Source: Rhodothermales bacterium (lineage in GTDB: Bacteria > Bacteroidota > Rhodothermia > Rhodothermales > UBA10348). Taken from it: a DNA stretch of 64,000 bases. The notes below the pieces were generated by a model that did not search any database, was not told where the DNA came from, and saw nothing but the letters and a program-made list of their open reading frames with translations. The position numbers and the translations under genes were made by a program. The stretch is from contig JANJTM010000038.1 in assembly GCA_024711125.1 (NCBI GenBank), positions 1-64,000 of the forward strand, given 5' to 3'. Within the stretch, counting starts at the first letter, position 1; every line of letters starts with the position of its first letter. This document shows positions 1 to 8,203 of this stretch, one piece after another.

Positions 1-1
1 T

Positions 2-286
2 CCCCTGCTCGATATCGCGAAGCAGCTCGAGCGCCACGCCCTCGAGGACCCGTACTTCGTGGAGCGCAAGCTGTATCCGAACGTCGACTTCTACAGCGGC
101 ATCCTGTACCGGGCGATGGGCATCCCGACGAACATGTTCACCGTCATGTTCGCGCTCGGACGCCTGCCGGGCTGGATCGCGCAGTGGCTCGAGATGAAGA
201 ACGATCCGGAAACCCGCATCAACCGCCCGCGTCAGATCTACACTGGAGCGACGGAACGTGCGTATCTTCCACTTTCGGCGCGTTGA
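2..286 (+). CDS. gltA: Citrate synthase, C-terminal fragment
   Basis: Only the last 94 codons are present because the gene runs off the left edge. The reading frame is open from base 2 to the TGA at 284-286. The translation carries the C-terminal signature of hexameric-type citrate synthases: a YPNVDFYSG segment, then [23 protein letters not shown], with the terminal [13 protein letters not shown]. In this family the FYSG region closes over the acetyl-CoA/oxaloacetate site, and the Arg in the PRQIYTG segment belongs to the end of the large domain. The enzyme makes citrate from oxaloacetate and acetyl-CoA in the cytoplasmic TCA cycle. The next gene starts about 100 bp downstream on the same strand with its own strong ribosome site. 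Confidence 0.93.
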   Translation, partial: PLLDIAKQLERHALEDPYFVERKLYPNVDFYSGILYRAMGIPTNMFTVMFALGRLPGWIAQWLEMKNDPETRINRPRQIYTGATERAYLPLSAR

Positions 287-372
287 CCGCTGAGTGGTCC
301 CCGGTACTTCAGGGGGGGCCGCTCCACGGCCTCCCCTGTTTCCGTTTACCCACCACCCCCAGGTTCTAACCC

Positions 373-378
373 AGGAGG
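373..378 (+). promoter_or_regulatory. Strong Shine-Dalgarno site of the OmpA/PKD gene
   Basis: A perfect AGGAGG lies six bases before the ATG at 385. It is the clearest Shine-Dalgarno in the window. It fixes the start of the outer-membrane protein gene and fits the high expression expected of an abundant envelope protein. Many other genes here have weak or no such site. Confidence 0.8.
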
Positions 379-384
379 AAAACC

Positions 385-1944
385 ATGAAGTTTCGGCTTC
401 CGATCATCATGATGGCGGCGCTGTCCGTCATCCCGTGGCTGGGCCAGACCGCTGCGGCCCAGGACCGGGCCGAAGACGGCTGGTACCTGCGCCCCCGCGT
501 GGGCATGTCGTACTACCTCGGCGACAACGAGAAGTCTCCGTTCAACATGGACGGCGACCTCTTCGAGGACGGCTTTCCGTACCACTTCGGTCTCGAACTG
601 GGCAAGTACTTCAGCTCGCGGTACCAGGTGGGCCTGTCGGCCAGCTTCGCCAACATCCCGGGTATCGTCGAGTTCTACGACGAGGTGACCCCGGTCGAAG
701 GCGCGCCCAACACCCGCGGATTCGCCCAGCTCGTCGGGCGGCACTACTACGGCTCCGGCAAGGTCGCTCCCTACGCTGCCGGCGGCCTGAGCGTCGGCTG
801 GGGCGAGCGCTGGCACCTCGACATCACCGAGGGCGTGCCGGTCTGCGGCGCCACGGCGTTCGCCACCTGCCCGAAGGAGTCCAAGGTGTACCTGGGCCCG
901 AACCTCTCGTTCGGTCTCGACTTCGCGCTGTCGAAGAAGGCGTCGCTCTTCGTCGAAACCGGCTTCAACTACTTCCTCGAGATTTCTGACGTCGACGGAT
1001 CGGAGAACAACGGCTTCGGCCCCGGCGACCTCGTCGGCTGGCACGCCCTCGGCCTCCAGGTCAACCTCTCCGGCTTCACGCCGGTCGAGGTCACCGATCT
1101 CGTCTGCCCGGTGGGTGCCATCGACACCGGCGCCCCGGCCACGTTCACCGCGTCGGTCAATCCTGACGCCACCCTGCCCGTCAACGGCTCGTGGAACTTC
1201 GGTGACGGCGCCACCGCGTCGGGCCTCTCGGCTTCGCACGCGTTCTCCCGCGCCGGCAACTACGACGTGACGTTCACGGCGACCAACGGCAAGGGCAAGG
1301 GCACCTCGAGCCGGGTCTGCGCGGTGACCGTCAAGGATCCGTGCGTCAAGGCCGACATCGTATCGATGAGCGCATCGACGATGAGCCCGGACACCCGCAC
1401 CGCGATCACGTTCTCGGCGAACGTCCGGGGCTCGGATCCGAAGCAGTACCACTGGGACTTCGGTGACGGCCAGATGTCGATGTCGGCGTCGGGTACGCAC
1501 ACCTACTCGCAGCCCGGCACGTACACGGTCAAGCTGGTCGTGACGAACTGCGGCGGCACGGTCGAGAAGACGATGACCATCACCGTGGTGCCTTACGAGG
1601 CCGCCATCTGCCGCGAGATCACGGAGATGAACCCGGTGTTCTTCGACCGCAACTCGTCGACCCTCACCGCCGAGGCCCGCGAGAAGCTCCAGGAGAACCT
1701 GGCCATCCTCAAGGAGTGCCCGAACCTCAACGCGCGTCTCGAAGGCTGGGCCGCTCCGGGCGAGCGTCGTCCCGACCAGCTCGCCGCGGACCGCGCCAAG
1801 GCCGTCGAGCAGTTCTACGTGGACAACGGCATCGCGCTGAGCCGCCTCGTGACGGTCGGCATGGGCCGCGCGCAGGGCATGACCTCCAAGAAGGAGGGCG
1901 CCGCCGGCTACCGCCGCGTGGACACGATCCCGGTTCGCAACTGA
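385..1944 (+). CDS. Outer-membrane protein: beta-barrel, two PKD domains, OmpA C-domain
   Basis: 519 residues. A signal peptide (about 1-25, ending TAAAQ) is followed by a predicted barrel domain (about 30-230, rich in alternating aromatic strands). Two PKD/Ig-like repeats follow, each with a WNFGDG or HWDFGDG core (about 235-320 and 325-405). The OmpA-like peptidoglycan-binding domain (about 415-519) begins NPVFFDRNSSTLT and contains LAADRAKAV. The protein probably anchors the outer membrane to the cell wall, with the PKD repeats as a periplasmic or surface spacer. The usual OmpA Asn before LSxxRA is Gln here (PDQLAADRA). It is monocistronic, with its own Shine-Dalgarno and terminator. The domain assignment is from motifs; the exact barrel strand number cannot be judged by eye. 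Confidence 0.85.
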   Translation: MKFRLPIIMMAALSVIPWLGQTAAAQDRAEDGWYLRPRVGMSYYLGDNEKSPFNMDGDLFEDGFPYHFGLELGKYFSSRYQVGLSASFANIPGIVEFYDEVTPVEGAPNTRGFAQLVGRHYYGSGKVAPYAAGGLSVGWGERWHLDITEGVPVCGATAFATCPKESKVYLGPNLSFGLDFALSKKASLFVETGFNYFLEISDVDGSENNGFGPGDLVGWHALGLQVNLSGFTPVEVTDLVCPVGAIDTGAPATFTASVNPDATLPVNGSWNFGDGATASGLSASHAFSRAGNYDVTFTATNGKGKGTSSRVCAVTVKDPCVKADIVSMSASTMSPDTRTAITFSANVRGSDPKQYHWDFGDGQMSMSASGTHTYSQPGTYTVKLVVTNCGGTVEKTMTITVVPYEAAICREITEMNPVFFDRNSSTLTAEAREKLQENLAILKECPNLNARLEGWAAPGERRPDQLAADRAKAVEQFYVDNGIALSRLVTVGMGRAQGMTSKKEGAAGYRRVDTIPVRN

Positions 1945-1965
1945 TCGCCCTCGGGGCGTAAGGAC

Positions 1966-2006
1966 GAAGGGCGGCTCCGCAGACGCGGGGCCGCCCTTCT
2001 CTTTTT
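1966..2006 (+). terminator. Rho-independent terminator after the OmpA/PKD gene
   Basis: A perfect 10-bp stem, GAAGGGCGGC (1966-1975) with GCCGCCCTTC (1990-1999), encloses a 14-base loop and is followed by TCTTTTTCC. It begins 22 bases past the stop codon. The next gene is on the opposite strand and converges on it. Confidence 0.88.
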
Positions 2007-2069
2007 CCTGCGACGGAGCGCCCGGCCGGCCATTCCCGATCCGGACCGATCCCGGTGGGGAGTCCGCGT

Positions 2070-3236
2070 CTAGGCGCCGCGAAGGGCCAGGACCCCGGCG
2101 TTCACGAGGGACGTGATCAGCTCCGACTGGACCGGGTCGTTCATCGGTCCGGCCGCGCGGGCGGCATCGATGGGCTCGCTTCCGGCCAGGAGAGCGGCCA
2201 GCGCCGGCCCGCCGGAACGCACCGCGTACGCCTGACCTGACGCATACAGGGTAATACCGGCCTCCGCGTGGTCGACCCACGCGACCTGGGAACGCACCGA
2301 GGGTACGAGCACGGCCCCGGCCTCCAGGCGGCGCCTGATCGTCGCCGGAGGAATCCATCTCCTCGGCGGGGGGCCAGAATGCCCGCGAACCGGCTCGGTA
2401 ACGTACCGTGCGATCCACCGGTCGAGCGCCTCGTCGTCGGCCATTGCGCTCCGGATGCGGCTGCGCAGCGAGGCAAGGACTTCGGGGCGGATCCGGCCCG
2501 GGTCTCCATCCGGCTCGAGGTCGGGATCGGTGTGGCGGTCCTCGTCGGACCCCTCCTCGGCGACATAGGCCAGGATCCCCGACAGCATCTCGGACGTCGA
2601 CGGCGCCCGGCATCCGACCGAGAGCGTCAGGCAGGGCTCGAGTGCCACCCCGTTGTGCGGGATCATCGGCGGCAGGTACAGGACGTCGCCGGGCTCGAGT
2701 ACCCACGACTCATCGGGATGGAACGAGGCCAATTGGGCGACCTCGGAATCCTCCCGCCAGACCGGGTCATGGCGGGGCGTCGTCTCGATCTCCCATCGTC
2801 GCCGCCCGTGACCCTGCACGAGAAACACGTCGTACCGGTCGGTGTGGGCACCCACTCCACCACCCGGAGCCGCATAGCTCACCATGATGTCGTCGAGCCG
2901 CCAGTTGGGCAGGAATCGAAACCACCCGAGCAGTTCGGCGACCCGCGGGTCGAGTCGATCCACTTCCTGCACCAGGACCGTCCACTCCGTTTCGGGCAGG
3001 TCGCCCAGCTCGCCGTCCTCGAACGGACCGTGGTACAGCTCCACCGGCTCGGAACCGGTCAGAATCAGGCGCGAGTCGGCATCCTCGCGCGCGGCGAGCG
3101 CCAACAGTTCTTCCGGGGAGATCGGGCACGTCCAGTTCCCGAAGAGGCCGCGGATGAGAACGGGCTTCTTCTGCCAGTACTGAGACAGGAACCGGTCCAC
3201 GGTGAGCGCACCGAGGGGCGGAAACGGTATTGCCAT
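2070..3236 (-). CDS. roxA: JmjC/cupin 2-oxoglutarate oxygenase, RoxA (YcfD)-type ribosomal protein hydroxylase
   Basis: 388 residues, close to the length of E. coli YcfD, which hydroxylates an arginine of ribosomal protein L16 using Fe(II) and 2-oxoglutarate. The JmjC iron triad is visible: H131 and D133 in GAHTDRYDVF and H194 in LPPMIPHNGV. The N-terminus has the family's FLSQYWQKKPVLIRG segment. The C-terminal third should be the dimerisation and winged-helix part. It is the last gene of a minus-strand run, starting 3 bases after the zinc-ribbon gene stops. The sequence firmly shows the oxygenase family. The L16 substrate is transferred from the family and could differ (L27A-type enzymes exist). 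Confidence 0.85.
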   Translation of the reverse strand: MAIPFPPLGALTVDRFLSQYWQKKPVLIRGLFGNWTCPISPEELLALAAREDADSRLILTGSEPVELYHGPFEDGELGDLPETEWTVLVQEVDRLDPRVAELLGWFRFLPNWRLDDIMVSYAAPGGGVGAHTDRYDVFLVQGHGRRRWEIETTPRHDPVWREDSEVAQLASFHPDESWVLEPGDVLYLPPMIPHNGVALEPCLTLSVGCRAPSTSEMLSGILAYVAEEGSDEDRHTDPDLEPDGDPGRIRPEVLASLRSRIRSAMADDEALDRWIARYVTEPVRGHSGPPPRRWIPPATIRRRLEAGAVLVPSVRSQVAWVDHAEAGITLYASGQAYAVRSGGPALAALLAGSEPIDAARAAGPMNDPVQSELITSLVNAGVLALRGA

Positions 3237-3239
3237 GGC

Positions 3240-3428
3240 TCAGAACAGGTGGTCGATGAGTCGCAGGAGCGGCCACACGAGCAGGGCGGCGACGGCAAAT
3301 GCCGTCCATACCTGCCACCGCGGATGCGGCCCGGGGAATTCGTACCCGCAGTAGGGGCACTCGGACGCATCCGAGGGGCCCTCCAGCGCGCACGACGGGC
3401 ATTCTCTGGTCTTCTCGGCCATCGGCAT
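3240..3428 (-). CDS. Small zinc-ribbon membrane protein
   Basis: 62 residues. The N-terminal half has two CxxC knuckles (CPSC and CPYCGYEFPG) typical of a zinc ribbon. The C-terminal half is one hydrophobic segment (about residues 39-58), so it is likely a single-pass membrane protein with a cytoplasmic metal-binding head. A second ATG two codons later (3422) could be the real start; neither has a good ribosome site. It lies 47 bases after the TldD-like gene and 3 bases before roxA, so it is probably co-transcribed with both. The longer frame through this stop reads antisense to the TldD-like gene and is not believed. Function unknown. Confidence 0.65.
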   Translation of the reverse strand: MPMAEKTRECPSCALEGPSDASECPYCGYEFPGPHPRWQVWTAFAVAALLVWPLLRLIDHLF

Positions 3429-3475
3429 GTCGTTCGTTCGGAAGACTAACGCCGGGATCGCCGTGCCGTTCGACG

Positions 3476-4801
3476 TCAGCCGATCTCCAGCCCGGAAACG
3501 AGCAGCGAGGGACAGAAGTTGGCCGTCTCGACCACCTGGCCCCGCTTCACGCACATCCTGCGATACCAGGCCGACGGACTTTCGGCCGCCCGTTCCTCTC
3601 CGACCGCCTCCACGCCCCGGAGCACGGACGAGAGATCGCCCACGAGCCGCAGCCCCGCCGGCAGATTCGTTCGCTCCCGGCCGTTGCGAAGTTCTGCTCG
3701 CCCGAGATCCAGGCTGATCCTCCGGGACCGCGGATCGACATGCCCTGACAGGATCGACCGGACGTGGAGCACACGCGGATGCGCGTCCGGAGCCAACAAG
3801 GGGGCCCCTTCGACGCGCTCTGCCACGATCGCGCCGATACGGGGCAACACCGCATGACGGTAATCCTGGCGGCGCCCGTGTCCGGAGGACGGCAGTCCCG
3901 CCATCCCGGCATGGCGTGCGTCCCGCAGGCGCTCCCCACGATCGGACCCGGGACCCAGAAGGAGCACCCGCCGCTCCGGAGACCCTTCGTCGTCGGTCGA
4001 ACCGGGAAACAGCGGCACCGACCACGTGGCGAGCGGACATCCGGACCCTCCGTGCCCGGAAGGCAAGGCGCCGAAATCGGCTTCCGCGGTGTGCCCCACC
4101 GCCTCATGCAGCCATACGGACGCGGCGGGAGGAGCCATCCAGACGAGGACCGGGTACCGGCTGGGCAGGATGCCCGTTTCGTGCTCGAGTACCGACTCGG
4201 CGGCAGCGATCGCCCACGCCTCCGGCACGTCCGGCAGGACGGCCTCGGTCCACTCGTGGAATACGCCGGGGGCGTCGGGAACGATGCGCAGCCGCCAGCG
4301 CACGCCCTCCTCCCGGCGAGTCACCGTGTCGGACCCGCTCCGACAGACCAGGACGTCCCGGTGAAACCTGCGGACCTCGGCCTCTACGGCGCGGAATCGG
4401 CCGGCTGCCGAGGCGGCGTCCACCAGCCGCCGCACTGCGTGATCGTCATCGGCGAGGTCCCCGTGAAATGCCTCGCCCGGGAACGGGGCATCCGAGGCCC
4501 CACCCGCATCGGCTCCGTCGACCCGACGTACGGCATTCCATGCCGCGTCGTCGAGGCCGTCCCTCCACGTGTACCTGCGGTCCGAAGCCGCCAGGACTTC
4601 CGCTCGAACGCCGCACCATCGGGATTCCCATCGTGCGCCCTGTCCGCCGCGCCTCGTGAACGAGTACCCGGTCGAGCGCACCGACCCGGTCTCGGCGAAG
4701 ACGACGGCGTGCCGACCGGAGGCCTGCGCCACGCGCGACGCGGTATCCCGGGCCCGATCCCGGAGCGGGTCCAGGTCAGTATGCGTATATCGAGAAGTCA
4801 T
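3476..4801 (-). CDS. TldD/PmbA-family metallopeptidase
   Basis: 441 residues. The central WLHEAVGHTAEADF is the HExxxH zinc motif of TldD (H232, E233, H237), and the C-terminal part has the family's TNLPAGLRLVGDL-like strand. TldD/TldE form a heterodimeric protease that trims unfolded peptides such as microcin precursors and CcdA. Only one subunit is seen here, and it is the one with the intact zinc motif (TldD-like). It is slightly shorter than typical TldD. The start overlaps the end of rodA by 26 bases, implying translational coupling. A few in-frame starts further in are possible. Family call good, substrate unknown. Confidence 0.75.
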   Translation of the reverse strand: MTSRYTHTDLDPLRDRARDTASRVAQASGRHAVVFAETGSVRSTGYSFTRRGGQGARWESRWCGVRAEVLAASDRRYTWRDGLDDAAWNAVRRVDGADAGGASDAPFPGEAFHGDLADDDHAVRRLVDAASAAGRFRAVEAEVRRFHRDVLVCRSGSDTVTRREEGVRWRLRIVPDAPGVFHEWTEAVLPDVPEAWAIAAAESVLEHETGILPSRYPVLVWMAPPAASVWLHEAVGHTAEADFGALPSGHGGSGCPLATWSVPLFPGSTDDEGSPERRVLLLGPGSDRGERLRDARHAGMAGLPSSGHGRRQDYRHAVLPRIGAIVAERVEGAPLLAPDAHPRVLHVRSILSGHVDPRSRRISLDLGRAELRNGRERTNLPAGLRLVGDLSSVLRGVEAVGEERAAESPSAWYRRMCVKRGQVVETANFCPSLLVSGLEIG

Positions 4802-6035
4802 CCCGTCGCATGTGCAGCGCTACCACGGTGGCCAGGATCGCGCTGTGCGCCAGAAGCGCCGAGCCGCCGTACGAGATGAACGGCAGGGGGATTCCGATGA
4901 CCGGCAGCAGCGCCGTGGCCATGCCGATGTTCACGGTGAGATGGATCAGGTAGATGCCGACCGCTCCGGCCGCCACGATCACGCCGAACGGGTGCTTCAT
5001 CTGGGAGCCGAGCAGTACTAGGCGAACCAGGAGGCCCGCGAACAGCAGGAGAACGACCATCGAACCGACGAAACCGAATTCTTCGCCGATCACGCTGAAG
5101 ACGAAGTCGGTCGACTGCTCCGGCACGTATCGACCCTGGGTCTGCGTGCCCTGCATGAAACCCTTTCCGAAAAAGCCCCCGGAACCGATCGCGGCGAGCG
5201 ACTGCACGAGGTGAAAGCCCACGCCTGATCGGTATTCCGCGGCCTCGGGATTGGTGAACGAGAGGATTCGGGCTACCTGGTAAGGCTGCAGCACCTTGGT
5301 CAGCGCGATCCAGAGCGCGAAGACCGTGCCCCCGGAAAAAAGTCCGGCGACCACGGTCAGCCGCCGATCCCGCGTGCGGAAGTACATGAACCCGGTGAAG
5401 ACGATCGCGAAGAGGATCGCGGCCGGCTCGTACACGATCGCGAGGTACCCCGTCACCGCGGGCGCGAGCATCAGCATCAGCAGGTCCAGCTGGACGCCGG
5501 CCCAGAACAACATGACCGGTACCAGCGCAAGGAACACCAACGCGGTGCCCGTATCGTTCTGGAGAACGATCAGGACCGCCGGCAGGACCAGCAAGCCGAC
5601 CACCGTCAGCAGGAGCCTGAGGTCGGCCGATCCCGGCCTCCTCCGGGAAATGACGTGGGCCACGCCCAGCACGGCGCCGAACTTGGCCAACTCCGACACC
5701 TGGAAGTTCACGCCGCCGATCGGAATCCAGGATCGCGCGCCGTTGATCTCGCGTCCGAACAGGAGCGCCGCCACGAGGAGGAGGATCGAGCCCACATAGG
5801 CGACGGGCGCGACCTGCTGCACGAATCGTACGGGCACGAGCAACGCGACCCCGAACATCACGAGGCACAGCACGCCCCACACCAGCTGGCGATCGAAATT
5901 CCGCCGGACGCTCTCGAGCAGGAACTCGGCCGCTGGGCCATGGGTGGTGCTGTAGATGGCCACGAGACCGATGGTCACGAGGGCCAACCACAGCGCCAGG
6001 CTCACGTAGTCGAGGTTGTTGTACCAGGTACGCAC
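4776..6035 (-). CDS. rodA: Rod-shape SEDS peptidoglycan glycosyltransferase RodA
   Basis: A polytopic inner-membrane protein with about ten hydrophobic segments. SEDS hallmarks include QNDTGTALVF, EQSTDFVFSVIGEEFGF and the C-terminal PLPFISYGGSALL. RodA polymerises lipid II for side-wall growth in partnership with PBP2, which lies directly upstream. The chosen GTG start at 6035 gives 419 residues, begins VRTWYNNLDY, follows the pbp2 stop by 7 bases and has a GAGGAG about 10 bases upstream. An ATG at 6074 in the same frame would overlap pbp2 by 32 bases. The product is RodA rather than FtsW because of the PBP2 partner and because ftsW lies in the division cluster at 59.7 kb. Confidence 0.93.
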   Translation of the reverse strand: MRTWYNNLDYVSLALWLALVTIGLVAIYSTTHGPAAEFLLESVRRNFDRQLVWGVLCLVMFGVALLVPVRFVQQVAPVAYVGSILLLVAALLFGREINGARSWIPIGGVNFQVSELAKFGAVLGVAHVISRRRPGSADLRLLLTVVGLLVLPAVLIVLQNDTGTALVFLALVPVMLFWAGVQLDLLMLMLAPAVTGYLAIVYEPAAILFAIVFTGFMYFRTRDRRLTVVAGLFSGGTVFALWIALTKVLQPYQVARILSFTNPEAAEYRSGVGFHLVQSLAAIGSGGFFGKGFMQGTQTQGRYVPEQSTDFVFSVIGEEFGFVGSMVVLLLFAGLLVRLVLLGSQMKHPFGVIVAAGAVGIYLIHLTVNIGMATALLPVIGIPLPFISYGGSALLAHSAILATVVALHMRRDDFSIYAY

Positions 6036-6042
6036 CCTGCGC

Positions 6043-7890
6043 TCACTCCTCGACTTCGGTGAACACCGCGACACCGGTACTCGTGACCTGCATCACGCGC
6101 GCCATGCGCGCGCGGCTCTCCGGGGTCAGGGTTCCGGTGAGGTATTTCTCTGCCATCAGTGAAGCGATCGGACCCGCGGCGGTGGCTCCGAAACCGGCGT
6201 TCTCGACGATCACGCCGAGCGCGATGCGCGGGTTGTCGTACGGCGCGAACATGATGAACACGGAGTCGTCCTTGCCGCGGGGGTTCTGCGCGGTGCCCGT
6301 CTTTCCGCCCGAAGGAATGCCCGGGATCTGCAGGCTGCGCCCGGTACCCTCCTCCATCACCGCTTTCATGGCGTTCTTCACGATCGCGACGTTCCGGTAA
6401 TCGAACGGCATGGCCACCGGCTCGGGAAGGTCGGGTCGCACCATCTGCCCGCTGTCGGGATCCCGCAGCGCTTTCACTACGTGCGGCGCGTGGATCCAGC
6501 GGCCGTTGCCGATCGCCCCGACGTACCGCGCGAGCTGCAGCGGCGTGACACCCATGTCGCCCTGTCCGACCCCGAGCGAGATGGGAACGCCGACGTTCCA
6601 GCCCCTCGGATTGCGCTTGAGGAAATAGCTCGAGTCGGGAATGAGTCCGGTATCCTGTTCGAGTCCCTCGAGCGGCGCCTTCTCCCCGAAACCGAACGTG
6701 TGGGCGTACCGCGAGAACGTCTCGACGTCGACCCGCGTCATCATCTCGAAGAAGAACGTATTGCACGACTGCTGGATCGCGGAATGGACCGAGATCGTGC
6801 CGTGAACGTGCATGCACTTGAGAAAAGCGCCCCGCCCGATCGGGTGACCGCCGTTGCAGGTCACGGTACTGGTCGGACTGATGGCCCCCTCCTGCAGCGC
6901 CATGAGCGCCATGAACGGCTTCCACGTGGATCCGGGCGAGAGCAGGCTCTGGGTCGCCCGGTTGAACTGCGGCTTGTCGGCGCTCGACTGGAACCAGTTC
7001 CAGAGTTCCCGGGAGATGGGGCGCGACATGACGTCGGGATCGAAGTCCGGCTTCGAGACCAGCGCCAGGATCTCGCCCGTCTGCGGATCGATCGCCACCG
7101 CCGCGCCCCGCTTGCCGACGAACAGCGACTCGGCGAGCGCCTGGGTCTCGTAGTCGATCGTCAGCATGATGTCCCGGCCGCTGATCGGGGGAATGTCCTC
7201 GGCCCCCCGTTTGAACGCTTCCACCTCCTGGCCGTGCACGTTCACGAGGCGGAACGCGCTGCCCATCCTGCCCCGCAACTGCGACTCGTACCCCCTCTCG
7301 ACCCCCGCCAGGCCGATGAGATCGCCTGCGCGGTATCCTTCCTCCTGCCGTCGCTCGAGCATGCTGGGCGGAATCTCGCGCACGTAGCCGAGCACGTGGG
7401 CGGCGCGGAACGGGGCCACGTACCGCCTCTTCTGCTCCCATTCGTACGTGACCCCCGGCAGGCGGTCCCGGTGCTCGAGCAGTCGGGAGATCGCATCGAA
7501 GGGGACCGACCGGAAGGCGGGGCTGGGGCGATACGGACTCCAGCGGCGAGCCTCGGCGAGCTTGCGGGTCACGACCGAATCCGGGATCTCCAGCAGTCGT
7601 GCGAGCAGCCCGGCCCTGCTCTCGTCGAAGTACCTGGGGGCGATCAGCACCGTGTAGGCCGGCTCGTTGTCCACGATCAGCCGACCGTTGCGATCGGTGA
7701 TCGTGCCCCTTGCGGGGGTGATACGCAGTTCGCGCACCGCGTTGCTTCTCGATTCGCCGGTATACTCGCTGGCGTCGAGGATCTGGAGCTGCACGAGCCG
7801 CAGGGCGAGGATGCCGACGATGACGAGCACCACGACGCCGAATACCCGCGCCCGGTCGCCCGGGTCTTCCGCGAATCTGTCCTGGATCAT
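6043..7890 (-). CDS. mrdA: Penicillin-binding protein 2, elongasome transpeptidase
   Basis: 615 residues. An N-terminal membrane anchor (about 16-35) is followed by the PBP dimerisation/pedestal domain and the transpeptidase domain. Active-site motifs are all present: S321-T-W-K324, S375-C-N377 and K530-T-G. It cross-links side-wall peptidoglycan with RodA, the next gene. In many Bacteroidota mreB-mreC-mreD come just before this gene. Here the 313 bases upstream hold no mreD, and a divergent gene begins instead. The frame is complete and the start ATG gives MIQDRFAEDPGDRARVFG, normal for the family. Confidence 0.93.
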   Translation of the reverse strand: MIQDRFAEDPGDRARVFGVVVLVIVGILALRLVQLQILDASEYTGESRSNAVRELRITPARGTITDRNGRLIVDNEPAYTVLIAPRYFDESRAGLLARLLEIPDSVVTRKLAEARRWSPYRPSPAFRSVPFDAISRLLEHRDRLPGVTYEWEQKRRYVAPFRAAHVLGYVREIPPSMLERRQEEGYRAGDLIGLAGVERGYESQLRGRMGSAFRLVNVHGQEVEAFKRGAEDIPPISGRDIMLTIDYETQALAESLFVGKRGAAVAIDPQTGEILALVSKPDFDPDVMSRPISRELWNWFQSSADKPQFNRATQSLLSPGSTWKPFMALMALQEGAISPTSTVTCNGGHPIGRGAFLKCMHVHGTISVHSAIQQSCNTFFFEMMTRVDVETFSRYAHTFGFGEKAPLEGLEQDTGLIPDSSYFLKRNPRGWNVGVPISLGVGQGDMGVTPLQLARYVGAIGNGRWIHAPHVVKALRDPDSGQMVRPDLPEPVAMPFDYRNVAIVKNAMKAVMEEGTGRSLQIPGIPSGGKTGTAQNPRGKDDSVFIMFAPYDNPRIALGVIVENAGFGATAAGPIASLMAEKYLTGTLTPESRARMARVMQVTSTGVAVFTEVEE

Positions 7891-8203
7891 GGTCGGTATG
7901 CGTCCCGTTGGTTCGTCGGTCTGTCGATGGCCGCCCCTCCCGGTCCGGCGTCGGCCCTCCGTTCACGACGGTCGGCGTTCCGCTCGCGCGCCGACCTGCG
8001 CCGGTGAGGGGGTCCGGGCACGTCTTCGGTGTATTTCTTGCGGTTCGCGGCCGCTGAATGTCGTTTCTTACTCAAGGCAACCCATACCGGGGCTCGCGGT
8101 TTGACGCGAACCGGCCCGCCGGTCCCGGAACGCCGCGGACGGCGCCGGGGACCCGATCGAACCACGGAGCCCGATCGGACCGGTGCACAGGACCCACGAG
8201 ACC
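7891..8203. promoter_or_regulatory. Divergent intergenic region between mrdA and the protease-propeller protein gene
   Basis: 313 bases without a credible gene. It must hold promoters for the leftward pbp2-rodA-tldD run and for the rightward outer-membrane protein gene. A 92-codon minus-strand frame inside it is very arginine-rich and resembles no protein. No clear -10/-35 pair, terminator or repeat was recognised by eye. Confidence 0.4.

Noticed and set aside
3476-4801. Possible frameshift or truncation of the TldD-like gene
   Set aside because: The zinc motif and C-terminal strand are in one continuous frame, and the length is only slightly below the family norm. No continuation is seen in another frame.
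7887-8165. A 92-codon minus-strand frame as a missing MreD
   Set aside because: It is highly basic with no hydrophobic helices, while MreD is a polytopic membrane protein.
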